This document shows positions 1-8,706 of a stretch of DNA of 35,317 nt, one piece after another. The position numbers and the translations under genes are program-made. The notes under the pieces are model-generated. The model did not search any database. It saw only the letters and a program-made list of their open reading frames with translations, and was not told the DNA's origin. Source of the DNA: Methanoregula sp. (GTDB lineage: Archaea; Halobacteriota; Methanomicrobia; Methanomicrobiales; Methanospirillaceae); the NCBI GenBank assembly GCA_003141335.1, contig PLLR01000045.1, positions 16,028-51,344 on the forward strand, read 5' to 3'. Every line of letters starts with the position of its first letter. The first letter of the stretch is position 1.

Positions 1-150
1 TCCGTAAGCCGGAATGAAGGGGAACGAATAAGGCTGAACTCTCCGGATGACTTCATAACGGCAGGCATCATGTTCATCCTGAATACCATTTCAACAAACG
101 GTATATACGGACTTGCCGGTACTATTTTTAATTCCTTACATTTTTGCACA
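1..150 (+). CDS. possible C-terminal end of a gene entering from the left
   Basis: One forward frame is open from base 1 to a TAG at 148-150 (49 codons), while the other two forward frames close at once. The residues are a mixed hydrophilic start followed by a hydrophobic stretch (around FITAGIMFILNTIS). No family is recognised. It could be the tail of a protein whose body lies outside the window, or a chance open frame; 49 codons is too short to decide. Confidence 0.2.
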
Positions 151-157
151 TAGTACA

Positions 158-210
158 TTGAGGAGAAATTGTACCCGAGATCTCTTCATCAGCCGTTCTC
201 TTCTCCTCAA
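158..210. repeat. 10-bp inverted repeat downstream of the ATPase operon
   Basis: TTGAGGAGAA at 158-167 is perfectly complementary to TTCTCCTCAA at 201-210, with a 33-base spacer. It lies about 80 bases beyond the stop of the last ATPase gene. It is not followed by a clean T-run on either strand, so it is not a textbook terminator. It may be an RNA hairpin at the operon's 3' end. Confidence 0.35.
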
Positions 211-287
211 AAATAATCAGGTTATTTTTACCCAGCCAAAATACCGGATAGGTATGATATACTCGCGCTGACTATGCGAATTTATAC

Positions 288-719
288 CTAGGCGAACCTA
301 CCCAGGATACCCAGGGTAAACGCCATTACAAGCAGGGCCACCGTTTCGGTCATACCCAATATGATCATGTAATTGCCGAATCCTTTACCGGTTTCTTCCA
401 TGGCGTCGCAGGCGCAGGCAGCACATTTACCCTGATAGTATGCAGAAAGACCTATAGCCGCGCCGCAAAAGGCGCCGATACCCCAAAGGTCATTGCCTTG
501 TACGGCAAGTTCAGACATCCTGTTCATTACGATCATGCCATAGATCGTCTGGGTAAGCGGAGCACCAACAAAAGCAAGGAGCATAAATGCCGCTGGCTTA
601 TTCTGGCTGTATTTCTTCTTCCATGCTCCTATCGCAGCCATTCCGGCGACACCGGCTCCAGCGGCAGACCCGCAGGCCGACAAGCCAAGCACCAAACCTA
701 ATCCCAGATCCCCAGTCAT
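288..719 (-). CDS. atpK: V/A-type ATPase subunit K (proteolipid c ring)
   Basis: Membrane rotor proteolipid of 143 aa with four transmembrane helices in two hairpins, the duplicated V-type form. The start at 719 is chosen because a strong AGGAGG lies 5 bases upstream of this ATG; a longer frame to 764 would add a charged non-homologous leader. Hairpin one has P-L-T-Q-T-I-Y (T56, Q57, Y60). Hairpin two has Q96 and the ion-binding E125 in TETVALL. This is the Na+-ligand set known from Enterococcus hirae NtpK (T64, Q65, Y68, Q110, E139), with identical spacing between Q and E. I infer a Na+-binding ring. It is the last gene of the seven-gene ATPase operon. Confidence 0.93.
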   Translation of the reverse strand: MTGDLGLGLVLGLSACGSAAGAGVAGMAAIGAWKKKYSQNKPAAFMLLAFVGAPLTQTIYGMIVMNRMSELAVQGNDLWGIGAFCGAAIGLSAYYQGKCAACACDAMEETGKGFGNYMIILGMTETVALLVMAFTLGILGRFA

Positions 720-732
720 GATATCCTCCTGT

Positions 733-2499
733 TCATTCTTTGAGCGGCTTGAATGCAAACCCACTCCATGTTACGTTCGCATGCCCCGAAAATTCCAGCA
801 CATTAAGCCTGACACCGTGCACGAGCACTGACATCAGTCCCAATATGATATTTAAGCTATGGCCGATTAAAATGATTACGACACCTGCCGCTAAAGCTGC
901 GACACCATCGCCCAATCCTGATGACAACGTATTCGTAGTCTCTGCTATGGCGAGACCTGCCAGGCCAACCGCAAAAAGACGTACATACGAGATCACGTCG
1001 GTAATATTATTCATAAGGCTCAACGCCACCGTCCCCAGCCCTTCTCCGATGGTTCTGAGCACATTAGCCTGGGGGTTAGTAAATAAAATCACGAGTACAA
1101 TCCCTGTAGCGAACAACCATATCCCCCAGGGTGGAAATGCTTCTCCCAGGATTAACGTCCTGGCTAGGAAAAATGCGGTCCAGAGTACGCATATCCATCC
1201 GACATCCGCAAGTGCTTTCAGCGACGGAAATTTCAGGTATGCCCTCCAGGAATGGGCAATGGATAAATGCAACGCTCCCAAAAAGAAGCAGAACGTTTGC
1301 ATAAAGTTGGCATCGTTTAACTGCGGAACGAGGGGCTTATATCCTAAGTTAAGCAACCATCCCTGACCAAAAAAGGTACCGGTCAGAACACCCCAAAGTA
1401 TTGCGCAGGAACCTAAGAGATAAAAAAGCGAAACGATCGTTTTCATCTCTGTGTTCAGCTTCATCATTTTCTGTACCACGAGAGCGATCAGTATATAGAC
1501 CAGCCCATAACCGGCATCACCTATCAGAATGCCAAAAAAGATGCTGAAAAAAATCAGAAACAGCGGACTTACGTCAAGTTCACGATATCCGGGCGTAAGC
1601 CCCAGGAGCTCAAGCACAGGTTTGATCCTACCGACCCATTTGGGATTGCGCAAGAGCGTCGGCACATTATCATCAGCCGACGGCTCAGTGATCACGATTC
1701 CCCATTTTCTGCTCCTGGCTTTTGCAATCAGATGCCCTTCCATGTCAAAAGGGATGTATCCCGTTACATAACTGATTGCCCCTTCCTTCCCCATGCCGCT
1801 TAATACCTGCTGGAATTCGATCTCTTTTTCCAGTTTTTTCTTTATTCTTAAAAGGGCTTCATAAAAACAAGCGGATTTTATAATCTCGCCTTGAATCATC
1901 TCCATATCCGTATTATTCCCGGCGAGCCGCTTTTTAAGCAAAGACAAGCTTTGCTTTGGCGGAAGAATTTCTAAAAAAGCGCATTCGAACTGCCTGCGGG
2001 ATATCGCCACGCAATGGGCGATGTCGCCTGCGGTAAATATCGTTTTCACTACCACGTCATCGGGAAAACTTCTTATTTCTTTTACCGGTACCTGGTAAAG
2101 CTTAAGGTAAATGCCGTTTTGGCTCAGGTGCTGAATCTGGTTGAGATCAACATCACCCCAGTGCTCCCACTCATTGATTTGACCGGTTATGTTTCTGGAT
2201 GAGGACTCCAGTTGTTCCTGGCGCTTGCCGAGTTCGATGATAGGGTTTGCAACCGCTATCCAGTCACCGATGATTATATTCTGCGGTTGAATTTTTTTCT
2301 CTAACGCTATCGCCCGGTTCAGGACATCAAACGAGGAATTAATTAAGGCCACTTTTTCCTGGAGCGCGGATACATCTCTGCCCTCAGGCAGATTCTGGTG
2401 CTCAACGTGTAAAACTCCTAATGTACGCAAATATTTTACCGTTGCTTCTGCATCTCCGGTTTCGAAAAGGATGGTAGCTTTTTTCATCGGAACAATCAC
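733..2499 (-). CDS. atpI: V/A-type ATPase subunit I (stator, a-subunit homologue)
   Basis: 588 aa. The N-terminal half (about 1-300) is hydrophilic with coiled-coil stretches and acts as peripheral stalk anchor. The C-terminal half (about 308-575) has about seven transmembrane helices. It contains SYVRLFAVGL with the arginine near residue 507, equivalent to the essential ion-channel arginine, and HGVRLNVLEF near the end. A GTG start at 2499 is preferred: GAGGAGG in the 3' end of the D gene lies 7 bases upstream, whereas the ATG at 2487 is too far. The start overlaps the D stop by 4 bases, implying translational coupling. Confidence 0.93.
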   Translation of the reverse strand: MIVPMKKATILFETGDAEATVKYLRTLGVLHVEHQNLPEGRDVSALQEKVALINSSFDVLNRAIALEKKIQPQNIIIGDWIAVANPIIELGKRQEQLESSSRNITGQINEWEHWGDVDLNQIQHLSQNGIYLKLYQVPVKEIRSFPDDVVVKTIFTAGDIAHCVAISRRQFECAFLEILPPKQSLSLLKKRLAGNNTDMEMIQGEIIKSACFYEALLRIKKKLEKEIEFQQVLSGMGKEGAISYVTGYIPFDMEGHLIAKARSRKWGIVITEPSADDNVPTLLRNPKWVGRIKPVLELLGLTPGYRELDVSPLFLIFFSIFFGILIGDAGYGLVYILIALVVQKMMKLNTEMKTIVSLFYLLGSCAILWGVLTGTFFGQGWLLNLGYKPLVPQLNDANFMQTFCFFLGALHLSIAHSWRAYLKFPSLKALADVGWICVLWTAFFLARTLILGEAFPPWGIWLFATGIVLVILFTNPQANVLRTIGEGLGTVALSLMNNITDVISYVRLFAVGLAGLAIAETTNTLSSGLGDGVAALAAGVVIILIGHSLNIILGLMSVLVHGVRLNVLEFSGHANVTWSGFAFKPLKE

Positions 2500-3107
2500 A
2501 TCGCCACCTCCTCAAAATTTGCTTCTTCGATTTTATTTTTGGCAATTTTGCTGCGACCAACGGCATTGGTCATCTGGTCGCTGATATAGATTTTAATCAG
2601 GCGGATTGCCTCTTTTGCCTCGGGGATTTTTACCTTTTCGAACAGATTGACGCGCTGCGTGGTAATACGCATTTCATGCTTTAGAACAGATATTGCTTTT
2701 TCAATGACCCTTATCTCTTCTTGTAAAGAGACCATATCCCTTAATGTTTCTAAGCCTGCATCCACCCAGAGAGGTGTTAAGAATAAATCATACTCCGCCG
2801 GCTCAAAATCCACGCGTTCAAAAACCGGTACATCAACCCCGGCAATGTTTTTCTTTGCGGTGATGATTTTTTTTAGGATAAGCCATTGCCTGATGTCGGG
2901 AGCCTCAACCAAAAGCCCTGACCAGTTTTCCGCTGCTTTCTCCTTTACTGATGAGGACGTCTCTCTCTCCCTGATAGCACTCTGCTGGTGTAAAATTTCA
3001 AGTTGCAACAGCTGCTTTTTAAGCTGCAGAGTGGGCAGATACCTCTCGTACTGCCGCAGGGCATCTCTTTGTCTTTTAAGTTCACCTTGAGTAAATTTTA
3101 TTTTCAT
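2496..3107 (-). CDS. atpD: V/A-type ATPase subunit D (central rotor shaft)
   Basis: 203 aa, the usual length. Subunit D forms the coiled-coil shaft that turns inside the A3B3 head. The family signature is visible: an N-terminal [16 protein letters not shown] helix rich in K, R, Q and L, and a second long helix near the C terminus (about 120-190). It overlaps the end of atpB by 26 bases and the start of atpI by 4 bases, so the operon is tightly coupled. No F subunit gene, which normally partners D at the foot of the shaft, is present beside it. Confidence 0.9.
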   Translation of the reverse strand: MKIKFTQGELKRQRDALRQYERYLPTLQLKKQLLQLEILHQQSAIRERETSSSVKEKAAENWSGLLVEAPDIRQWLILKKIITAKKNIAGVDVPVFERVDFEPAEYDLFLTPLWVDAGLETLRDMVSLQEEIRVIEKAISVLKHEMRITTQRVNLFEKVKIPEAKEAIRLIKIYISDQMTNAVGRSKIAKNKIEEANFEEVAM

Positions 3108-4401
3108 ACTTCTCTGGCCAATACTTATCTGTCATGGATTTCTTAATCCCGGTTTCCTCGGGAGAGAAACAATCGTGCAAAATCTCCCAGCCCAGATCCA
3201 GTGCTTTCTCCAGGGGGATATTTACCTTTAACGACATCATTTTATCTTCAAAGAGTTTTCCGTATGTAAGAAGTTTCATATCCCAGGCACTCATCTGAAA
3301 TCCCATGGCCTGCTTTTCCAGCGTTTCGCGGTAATCGGCAAAAAGCTGAATCATCGTATCCATAATCGTCCGGTGGTCATCACGGGTTTTGCTGTTGACC
3401 TGCTGCTTCAAACGGCTTAAGGAACCGAATGGTTCGATCACGCCGTTCTTAAGATAAAATTGCCCCTCGGTGATATAACCGGTATTGTCCGGAATCGGAT
3501 GAGTTACGTCATCTCCAGGCATCGTGGTTACTGCGAGAATAGTAATTGAGCCTGCGGTGTCAAAATCAACTGCCTTTTCATAGCGGGCTGCCAGCTGGCT
3601 GTAAAGGTCGCCCGGATATCCCCGGTTAGAAGGAACCTGTTGCATGGTGATGGCAATCTCTTTTAACGCATCGCAGAAATTGCTCATATCCGTCAATAGT
3701 ACCAGAACCCGTTTTCCCTCCAGAGCGAAATTCTCTGCCACCGCCAGACTGATATCCGGAACAAGCAAACACTCCACAACCGGATCGGCTGCGGTATGCA
3801 TAAACACAATCGAATGGGAAAGTGCGCCGTGTTCTTCTAAGGTGTCTCTGAAGAAAAGGTAATCATCATATTTTAAACCCATGCCACCTAAAATAATGAT
3901 ATCGATTTCCGCCTGGGTTGCGATTCTGGCCAACAGTTCGTTATAAGGCTCGCCGGCAATGGAAAAAATAGGGAGCTTCTGGGATTCAACTAAAGAATTA
4001 AATATATCGATCATGGGTATGCCCGTCCGAATCATCTTGTTCGGAATAATTCTTTTTACCGGATTCACGGGTGGCCCGCCGATATCGACGAGATTTTCGG
4101 AAAGTTCTGGCCCGTTATCCAGGGGCATACCGCTTCCGTTAAAAATGCGACCTAAAAGCATAGTGCCGGTGGTGATACGCATCGGGTGTCCTAAAAACCT
4201 TACCTTGTCGCCCGTAGAAATGCCGCGGCTTCCGGTAAAAACCTGTAAAAATACTTTTTTCCCGTCAAGGCGGATAACCTGGGCCAGGGAAGTTCCACGT
4301 TTGGTGATTACCTGGGCGAGCTCCGTATTGCCTACGTTTTCCGCCTCGACAGTAATGACGTCCCCGACAATCTGATTTATGTTGGTATATAATTTCTGCA
4401 T
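3082..4401 (-). CDS. atpB: V/A-type ATPase subunit B (non-catalytic head subunit)
   Basis: 439 aa. Non-catalytic nucleotide-binding-fold subunit alternating with A in the hexameric head. As usual for B it lacks a Walker A P-loop: the corresponding stretch reads [19 protein letters not shown]. The conserved segments [17 protein letters not shown] and [14 protein letters not shown] are present. The start at 4401 (MQKLYTNI) follows a GAAAGG site that overlaps the stop of atpA. A frame extending to 4461 would add a basic leader overlapping atpA and is unlikely to be used. Confidence 0.93.
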   Translation of the reverse strand: MQKLYTNINQIVGDVITVEAENVGNTELAQVITKRGTSLAQVIRLDGKKVFLQVFTGSRGISTGDKVRFLGHPMRITTGTMLLGRIFNGSGMPLDNGPELSENLVDIGGPPVNPVKRIIPNKMIRTGIPMIDIFNSLVESQKLPIFSIAGEPYNELLARIATQAEIDIIILGGMGLKYDDYLFFRDTLEEHGALSHSIVFMHTAADPVVECLLVPDISLAVAENFALEGKRVLVLLTDMSNFCDALKEIAITMQQVPSNRGYPGDLYSQLAARYEKAVDFDTAGSITILAVTTMPGDDVTHPIPDNTGYITEGQFYLKNGVIEPFGSLSRLKQQVNSKTRDDHRTIMDTMIQLFADYRETLEKQAMGFQMSAWDMKLLTYGKLFEDKMMSLKVNIPLEKALDLGWEILHDCFSPEETGIKKSMTDKYWPEKYENKIYSR

Positions 4402-4402
4402 A

Positions 4403-6139
4403 CTAACCTTTCTTTGACCGCTCGAGTAAAAACACCCTGATCTCTTTTTCGGTTTTTTCAAACTCTTCGCTCCGCCATGGAGCGGAGTTCCAGCCCTTAA
4501 AAAGCTGTCTCAGTTGCTGAAAATAGTGTAAAGCCATATCTTTATCGGAAAAGTTGAATTCCGATTCCAAAATGCGGTAAATAAAATCAAAGACGTAAAT
4601 CTGCCGTTCTTTGGGGGTAGCTTCGTCAACTGCGTCAAAGGCATTCTGCTGCAGATAGACAAAATCAAAAAATTCTGCTTTAAGGTAGTCCACGTAATCG
4701 GAAAGCGAAGTCCCTTCTTCTCCGACAACTTTCATCATTTGCGCCACATCGAAACCCTTGCGCAGAATCCCGTGACCCCGCTCTTTTTGTTTCTCGTCAA
4801 TAAAACTTTGATACTTGCTCCAGCTGATTAACGGGTCTATTGCCGGGTATCTGCGGGCATCGGAACGGCTTCGGGAAAGCCCGTGGAATGCACCAACTAC
4901 TTTTAACGTTGCCTGGGTTACCGGCTCTTCAAAGTTTCCTCCTGCAGGGCTTACTGCTCCGCCGATGGTAACCGAACCGATTGAGCCGTCATATAACCGC
5001 ACCACACCTGCCCTTTCGTAGAAAGAGGCGATACGCGACTCTAAATATGCGGGGAACGCCTCTTCTCCGGGAATCTCTTCGAGCCTGCCGGACATCTCAC
5101 GCATGGCCTGGGCCCAACGGGAGGTGGAATCCGCAAGCAAAAGCACGTGAAGACCCATCTGACGGTAATATTCGGCTATCGTTACTGCCGTATAGACGCT
5201 CGATTCTCTCGCTGCTACAGGCATGGAGCTGGTATTACAGATAATGACGGTGCGGTCGCTCAAAGGCCGGTTGGTTCTGGGGTCAAGTATTGTAGGGAAT
5301 ATTTTTAATGTTTCGACAACTTCTCCGGCACGCTCGCCGCAGGCAGCAATCACGACAACATCCACTTCGGCATGCCGGCTGGTCAATTGCTGTAAAACTG
5401 TTTTCCCTGCTCCAAAAGGACCGGGAATACAATACGTCCCCCCCCGGGCCACAGGAAAGAGCGAATCAATAAGGCGCATCTTGGTAACCAGCGGTTCGCC
5501 GGGTTTAAATCTCTCGGCATATGCCTGAATAGGGATTTTCACGGGCCAATTCTGGCTTAAATACACAGGATAGATCTTTTTGTTTGAGTCTTTTATCTGA
5601 GCAACCGCCTCGCGTATCGTGAACTTGCCGGCATTTTCAATCGACACAACTTCAAAATTTCCCCGCAAAGAGAAGGGGACCATACAGTAGTGTTTAAATA
5701 TTTTTTCCACCACAAATCCGATTTTATCTCCGGCACGTACTCTATCACCGGGTTTTACCAGAGGAGTGAAATCCCAGACCTGGGTCTCAGAAAGCGCCGT
5801 GATATAAACACCGCGTTTTAAGAAAAAGCCGCATTGTCTGGCAATCTCTGGCAAGGGATTTTGCAGGCCGTCGAATATCTGACCTAGCATCCCCGGCCCC
5901 AGCTCAACCGAAAGAAGCTCTCCGGTAAACTCAACCTCTTCGCCGATTTTTAAACCGCCGGTTGCCTCATAGACCTGCATCTCCGCAAGGTTGCCGCGCA
6001 CACGGATGATTTCTGACTTAAGACGTTCGCTTGAGTGCAGGATATAGGCAACCTCATTCTGCATCACCGGAGAATCGAAACTGACAGTTACCATGTTACC
6101 GCTTATTTTGGTAATACGGCCTTTTCTGGGTGCTGTCAT
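4403..6139 (-). CDS. atpA: V/A-type ATPase subunit A (catalytic)
   Basis: 578 aa, full length. Catalytic ATP-hydrolysing/synthesising subunit of the head. The P-loop GPFGAGKTV is at 240-248 and the GER catalytic-glutamate region (ACGERAGEV) at 267-275. The A-type insertion, or non-homologous region, occupies about 110-200. The arrangement starts with a beta-barrel domain ([14 protein letters not shown]) as in the family. The gene lies 10 bases after the DUF2764 gene and one base before the atpB start. Operon order, not only similarity, assigns it to the spirochaete/chlamydia-type enzyme. Confidence 0.95.
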   Translation of the reverse strand: MTAPRKGRITKISGNMVTVSFDSPVMQNEVAYILHSSERLKSEIIRVRGNLAEMQVYEATGGLKIGEEVEFTGELLSVELGPGMLGQIFDGLQNPLPEIARQCGFFLKRGVYITALSETQVWDFTPLVKPGDRVRAGDKIGFVVEKIFKHYCMVPFSLRGNFEVVSIENAGKFTIREAVAQIKDSNKKIYPVYLSQNWPVKIPIQAYAERFKPGEPLVTKMRLIDSLFPVARGGTYCIPGPFGAGKTVLQQLTSRHAEVDVVVIAACGERAGEVVETLKIFPTILDPRTNRPLSDRTVIICNTSSMPVAARESSVYTAVTIAEYYRQMGLHVLLLADSTSRWAQAMREMSGRLEEIPGEEAFPAYLESRIASFYERAGVVRLYDGSIGSVTIGGAVSPAGGNFEEPVTQATLKVVGAFHGLSRSRSDARRYPAIDPLISWSKYQSFIDEKQKERGHGILRKGFDVAQMMKVVGEEGTSLSDYVDYLKAEFFDFVYLQQNAFDAVDEATPKERQIYVFDFIYRILESEFNFSDKDMALHYFQQLRQLFKGWNSAPWRSEEFEKTEKEIRVFLLERSKKG

Positions 6140-6149
6140 TTATACCCCG

Positions 6150-6680
6150 TTAATGCTGTAAAGCTTGTTTAAGCAGGATCGTTCCATCTGCACTGCGTAT
6201 GTTCTCCCAACGCTGGAGTATCAATAATTTATAGGCATAGGTTATCAGAAAATCCAGATCAAAATAATGGCCCGTTGCCAACTCTTCCAATGCCTTCCAG
6301 CGCGTTTCATCCAGTATCTTCTCCGCATCAAGAACAGAAGTATTTATGTTCACTGCCATAATTGCAGGGGCGAGGGAAGAACCGCTGTAGCCGTCGGTTC
6401 GCAGATATGTCGCAGGCTCAATATGTTTTTTTGTGGCACGTATCTTGACCAACTCATTTCTTAAGGCAACATCGAATTCGATCCATTTCTGAATAATCTG
6501 GTGTTTTTTGCCTTTTTTAAAATATTGTTCGGGTTGCGGCAACGTACGTACTAGTTGAAAGTCTTTTTCCGGAATAAGCGGGCTACATACTTCAAGAAAC
6601 CGCTCAAAAGAAAATGGCGGCTTCATTCCGAAATGCAGCATAGGCAGGCTTGCGATCAAATAGGGATAAAAATCTGCCAT
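6150..6680 (-). CDS. DUF2764 family protein of the V-ATPase operon
   Basis: 176 aa, soluble, no membrane segment. It opens with MADFYPYLIASLPML, typical of DUF2764, the conserved small gene that sits between atpE and atpA in spirochaete and chlamydial V-ATPase operons (for example the gene between atpE and atpA in Borrelia and Chlamydia). Function is not experimentally established to my knowledge. Because no separate C (d) subunit gene is present, I infer that it may fill the place of subunit C, linking rotor or stalk to the head. The rest is alpha-helical looking, which is compatible with a C-like fold but does not prove it. Confidence 0.85.
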   Translation of the reverse strand: MADFYPYLIASLPMLHFGMKPPFSFERFLEVCSPLIPEKDFQLVRTLPQPEQYFKKGKKHQIIQKWIEFDVALRNELVKIRATKKHIEPATYLRTDGYSGSSLAPAIMAVNINTSVLDAEKILDETRWKALEELATGHYFDLDFLITYAYKLLILQRWENIRSADGTILLKQALQH

Positions 6681-6686
6681 TTTATT

Positions 6687-7298
6687 TCATTCCTTAATTG
6701 CTTCCTGAAGGATCTGGTTTAATTTCGGCTTAAGATAGGTGCCGATATATTCTGCCAGGGCCTTGTCGGTAAAATCATAACAGGATTTTCCGCTGTCAAA
6801 ACTTATGGTAAAACCTCCTGAAATTTCTTCCGCAGGCCTCAAAATGATCTTTTTCTTCGTTTCTTCCCTGAGTTTGTGCAAAAAATTTTTTTCCAGGGTT
6901 TCCAGGTCCTCCTTATTAAGGAAAACCGTAATGTCACTACTTTCCCCCACGCTATAGTTCCTGACCACTTCTAATAAGAGTTTGAATAGTGCCTCGGGGA
7001 TCAAGGCCTGCTGGATGTCTGAAACCACAATGCACCCAAGCATGGCATTAATTTCTTTTCTTAAGGATAGAAGCAGATCCCTTCCCGCCTGAGCAAGCAG
7101 GGTTTTTCCTTTTTCGTCTTCACGGCGAATCCTGTCTTTCGCGGCAGCAATCATTTCCTCTGCCTCAAGCTTTGCCTGAGCAAGGGTGTCATCGGCTCTT
7201 TGCTTTGCCGCAGCCTCTATATTTTGAGCCTTTTCCTCCGCGGCCTTGATTCCTTCCTGATTTATTTTTTCGATCAAGTCTCTAATCTCTTCTGCCAT
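6687..7298 (-). CDS. atpE: V/A-type ATPase subunit E (peripheral stalk)
   Basis: 203 aa, first gene of the operon. Residues about 15-85 form a long charged coiled coil rich in A, E, K and Q (EEKAQNIEAAAKQRADD), the stalk helix. The C-terminal globular part (about 100-203) binds the top of the head. A ribosome site AAGAGG precedes the ATG by 6 bases. In other enzymes E pairs with G/H, but no such gene is seen here. Six bases separate it from the DUF2764 gene. Confidence 0.9.
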   Translation of the reverse strand: MAEEIRDLIEKINQEGIKAAEEKAQNIEAAAKQRADDTLAQAKLEAEEMIAAAKDRIRREDEKGKTLLAQAGRDLLLSLRKEINAMLGCIVVSDIQQALIPEALFKLLLEVVRNYSVGESSDITVFLNKEDLETLEKNFLHKLREETKKKIILRPAEEISGGFTISFDSGKSCYDFTDKALAEYIGTYLKPKLNQILQEAIKE

Positions 7299-7505
7299 AT
7301 AAAAACCTCTTAATTTTTATGGTATATCAGGATGGCATAAAACATTTTTACCAGTTCAATATCGTTTTTGCCCATTTCCATCGCAAGATCCGATTATTTT
7401 GTGTTGGTGCAATACTATTAAAAATCATTGAGTCACGCCAAATTTCCAATGCGGAGAATCGGGGTTCGCATGGCATTGCAGTGTTGATGTCCTGCATCAG
7501 TATAA

Positions 7506-7517
7506 CGGAATATTCCG
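7506..7517. promoter_or_regulatory. perfect 12-bp palindrome, candidate operator
   Basis: CGGAATATTCCG is its own reverse complement. It lies 16 bases upstream of the TATA-like box of the universal stress protein gene and in the shared region with the divergent ATPase operon. Position and symmetry suit binding of a dimeric regulator; the regulator is unknown. Confidence 0.35.
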
Positions 7518-7533
7518 ATCTGCATAATATGGA

Positions 7534-7545
7534 TAATTTAAATTA
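7534..7545 (+). promoter_or_regulatory. TATA-like box for the universal stress protein gene
   Basis: TAATTTAAATTA lies about 27 bases upstream of the GGGGTGA ribosome site (7572-7578). This would place the transcript start just upstream of that site and leave a short leader, as is common in archaea. Confidence 0.35.
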
Positions 7546-7583
7546 TGACAAGAAAGAGAGTAGAACAACACGGGGTGACGTAG

Positions 7584-8459
7584 ACGTTTAGAAAGGTATT
7601 AGTTCCCACAGATTTTTCTGAATACGCAAAAAAAACCATTTTATGCCTCACGAGGATCCCCGGGATACAGGAAGTCGTCCTCCAGCATGTTGTCGATGCC
7701 ACTCTTCACACCAAGCACGGGTGGACACACCAGGCACATATTGAGAATGCGAAAATCCAGCTGGAGGAGGAAAAAAAATTCCTTGAACATCTGGGATTTG
7801 TCGTGAAGGTGACCGTTGATGTCATCACCAGTGGCGATATCTCGACTGCAATTCTCACGAAGGCCGGGTGCGAGAACGTTTCATCCATCATCATTGGTTC
7901 CCGCGGGAGAGGACTTGTCAAAGGCCTCCTGCTTGGGAGCGTTTCGGCTGATATATTACGCCATGGAAAGACGCACCTTTTGATTTTCCGGCACAGCCTT
8001 GCCAGGGAGCTTGACGGAGCAGTATTCAGCAGGTTCTGTCCCGGGATATTTACCCGGGTACTATTCCCCACAGATTTTTCCGAACCTGCACAAAAGGCGC
8101 TGTCATCAATAAAGGATATTGAAGGGTTAGGCGAGGTACATATACTTCATGTCGTGACGAAGGGGGAAACTCATAAAGATATCGAGTCAAATGTTCAGGA
8201 AGCAACAAAGAAACTTGAGGAAATAAAAACCGATCTTACTGGTGCCGGGCTCCCAGTAAAGATTCATATCCGTCTGGGTCGACCACCTGACGAAATTATC
8301 AGCCTTGCAGATGCAGAGGATATCTCACTGATTCTTATGAACTCGCACGGGAAAGGTTTACTGACGGAGCTTCTTGTCGGGAGTACCACGCTTGGTGTCT
8401 CCATCCACACTAACCGACCCCTGATGGTCATCCGGACTCCGGGCAAACCGCGGAATTAA
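7584..8459 (+). CDS. tandem-domain universal stress protein (UspA family), apparent ACG start
   Basis: 291 aa with two Usp domains. Each begins with the beta-1 motif VLVPTDFSE or VLFPTDFSE (residues about 5-13 and 155-163). The first has an intact ATP-binding G-2x-G-9x-G-S motif (GSRGRG...LLLGS). In the second the first Gly is replaced by Asn (NSHGKG...VGS). The reading frame is intact from an in-frame TAG at 7581-7583, but it has no ATG, GTG or TTG before the GTG at 7803, which would cut off half of domain one. ACG at 7584 stands exactly 5 bases after GGGGTGA and yields (M)FRKVLVPTDF, the normal Usp N terminus. So the start is either a genuine ACG, a mutated ATG or a sequence error. Confidence 0.8.
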   Translation, partial: TFRKVLVPTDFSEYAKKTILCLTRIPGIQEVVLQHVVDATLHTKHGWTHQAHIENAKIQLEEEKKFLEHLGFVVKVTVDVITSGDISTAILTKAGCENVSSIIIGSRGRGLVKGLLLGSVSADILRHGKTHLLIFRHSLARELDGAVFSRFCPGIFTRVLFPTDFSEPAQKALSSIKDIEGLGEVHILHVVTKGETHKDIESNVQEATKKLEEIKTDLTGAGLPVKIHIRLGRPPDEIISLADAEDISLILMNSHGKGLLTELLVGSTTLGVSIHTNRPLMVIRTPGKPRN

Positions 8460-8616
8460 GAGCGCGCACGATCTTTTTATCAGGGAGAACAATTCCGTAC
8501 ACTATCACCTTCCTTTACCGGGTTTCCATACGAGTGACTACCTGTCCCGAACACCTCTCCTGATTGCGGCGATACGCACTACGGCCAGTAAATTCCGGCT
8601 TTGCCAGCGTAAGGCA

Positions 8617-8654
8617 CAAAATGCAAAGGAATTGGGATGTAATTTTGCATTTTG
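8617..8654. promoter_or_regulatory. 11-bp inverted repeat upstream of the first 109-aa gene
   Basis: CAAAATGCAAA (8617-8627) and TTTGCATTTTG (8644-8654) are perfect inverted arms with a 16-base spacer, just upstream of the promoter region of the gene at 8707. Candidate operator or RNA hairpin. Confidence 0.35.
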
Positions 8655-8667
8655 CCCAAGAAAAACT

Positions 8668-8693
8668 ATTTAATCAGAATCAAAAGATTAAAT
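8668..8693. promoter_or_regulatory. inverted repeat overlapping the likely TATA box
   Basis: ATTTAATC (8668-8675) and GATTAAAT (8686-8693) form perfect 8-bp arms around a 10-base spacer, 14 bases before the ATG at 8707. The left arm lies in the TATA-like CTATTTAATC. A very similar dyad, TTTAATC...GATTAAA, lies upstream of the HEAT-repeat gene at 18520-18544. Confidence 0.4.
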
Positions 8694-8706
8694 TGAGGAT
8701 GGATGT

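Larger units (their letters stand above)
7299..7583. promoter_or_regulatory. divergent intergenic region between ATPase operon and stress protein
   Basis: 285 bases between two divergent transcription units, AT-rich. It holds the 12-bp palindrome at 7506-7517 and a TATA-like box at 7534-7545 on the stress-protein side. A promoter for the leftward operon must lie here too, but no single TATA candidate stands out. A 90-codon open frame in this region has unusual composition and is not accepted as a gene. Confidence 0.45.

Noticed and set aside
7319-7591. 90-codon forward open frame between the ATPase operon and the stress protein gene
   Set aside because: Composition is not protein-like (scattered hydrophobics, no ribosome site), it overlaps the probable promoter elements and it ends inside the stress protein's leader.
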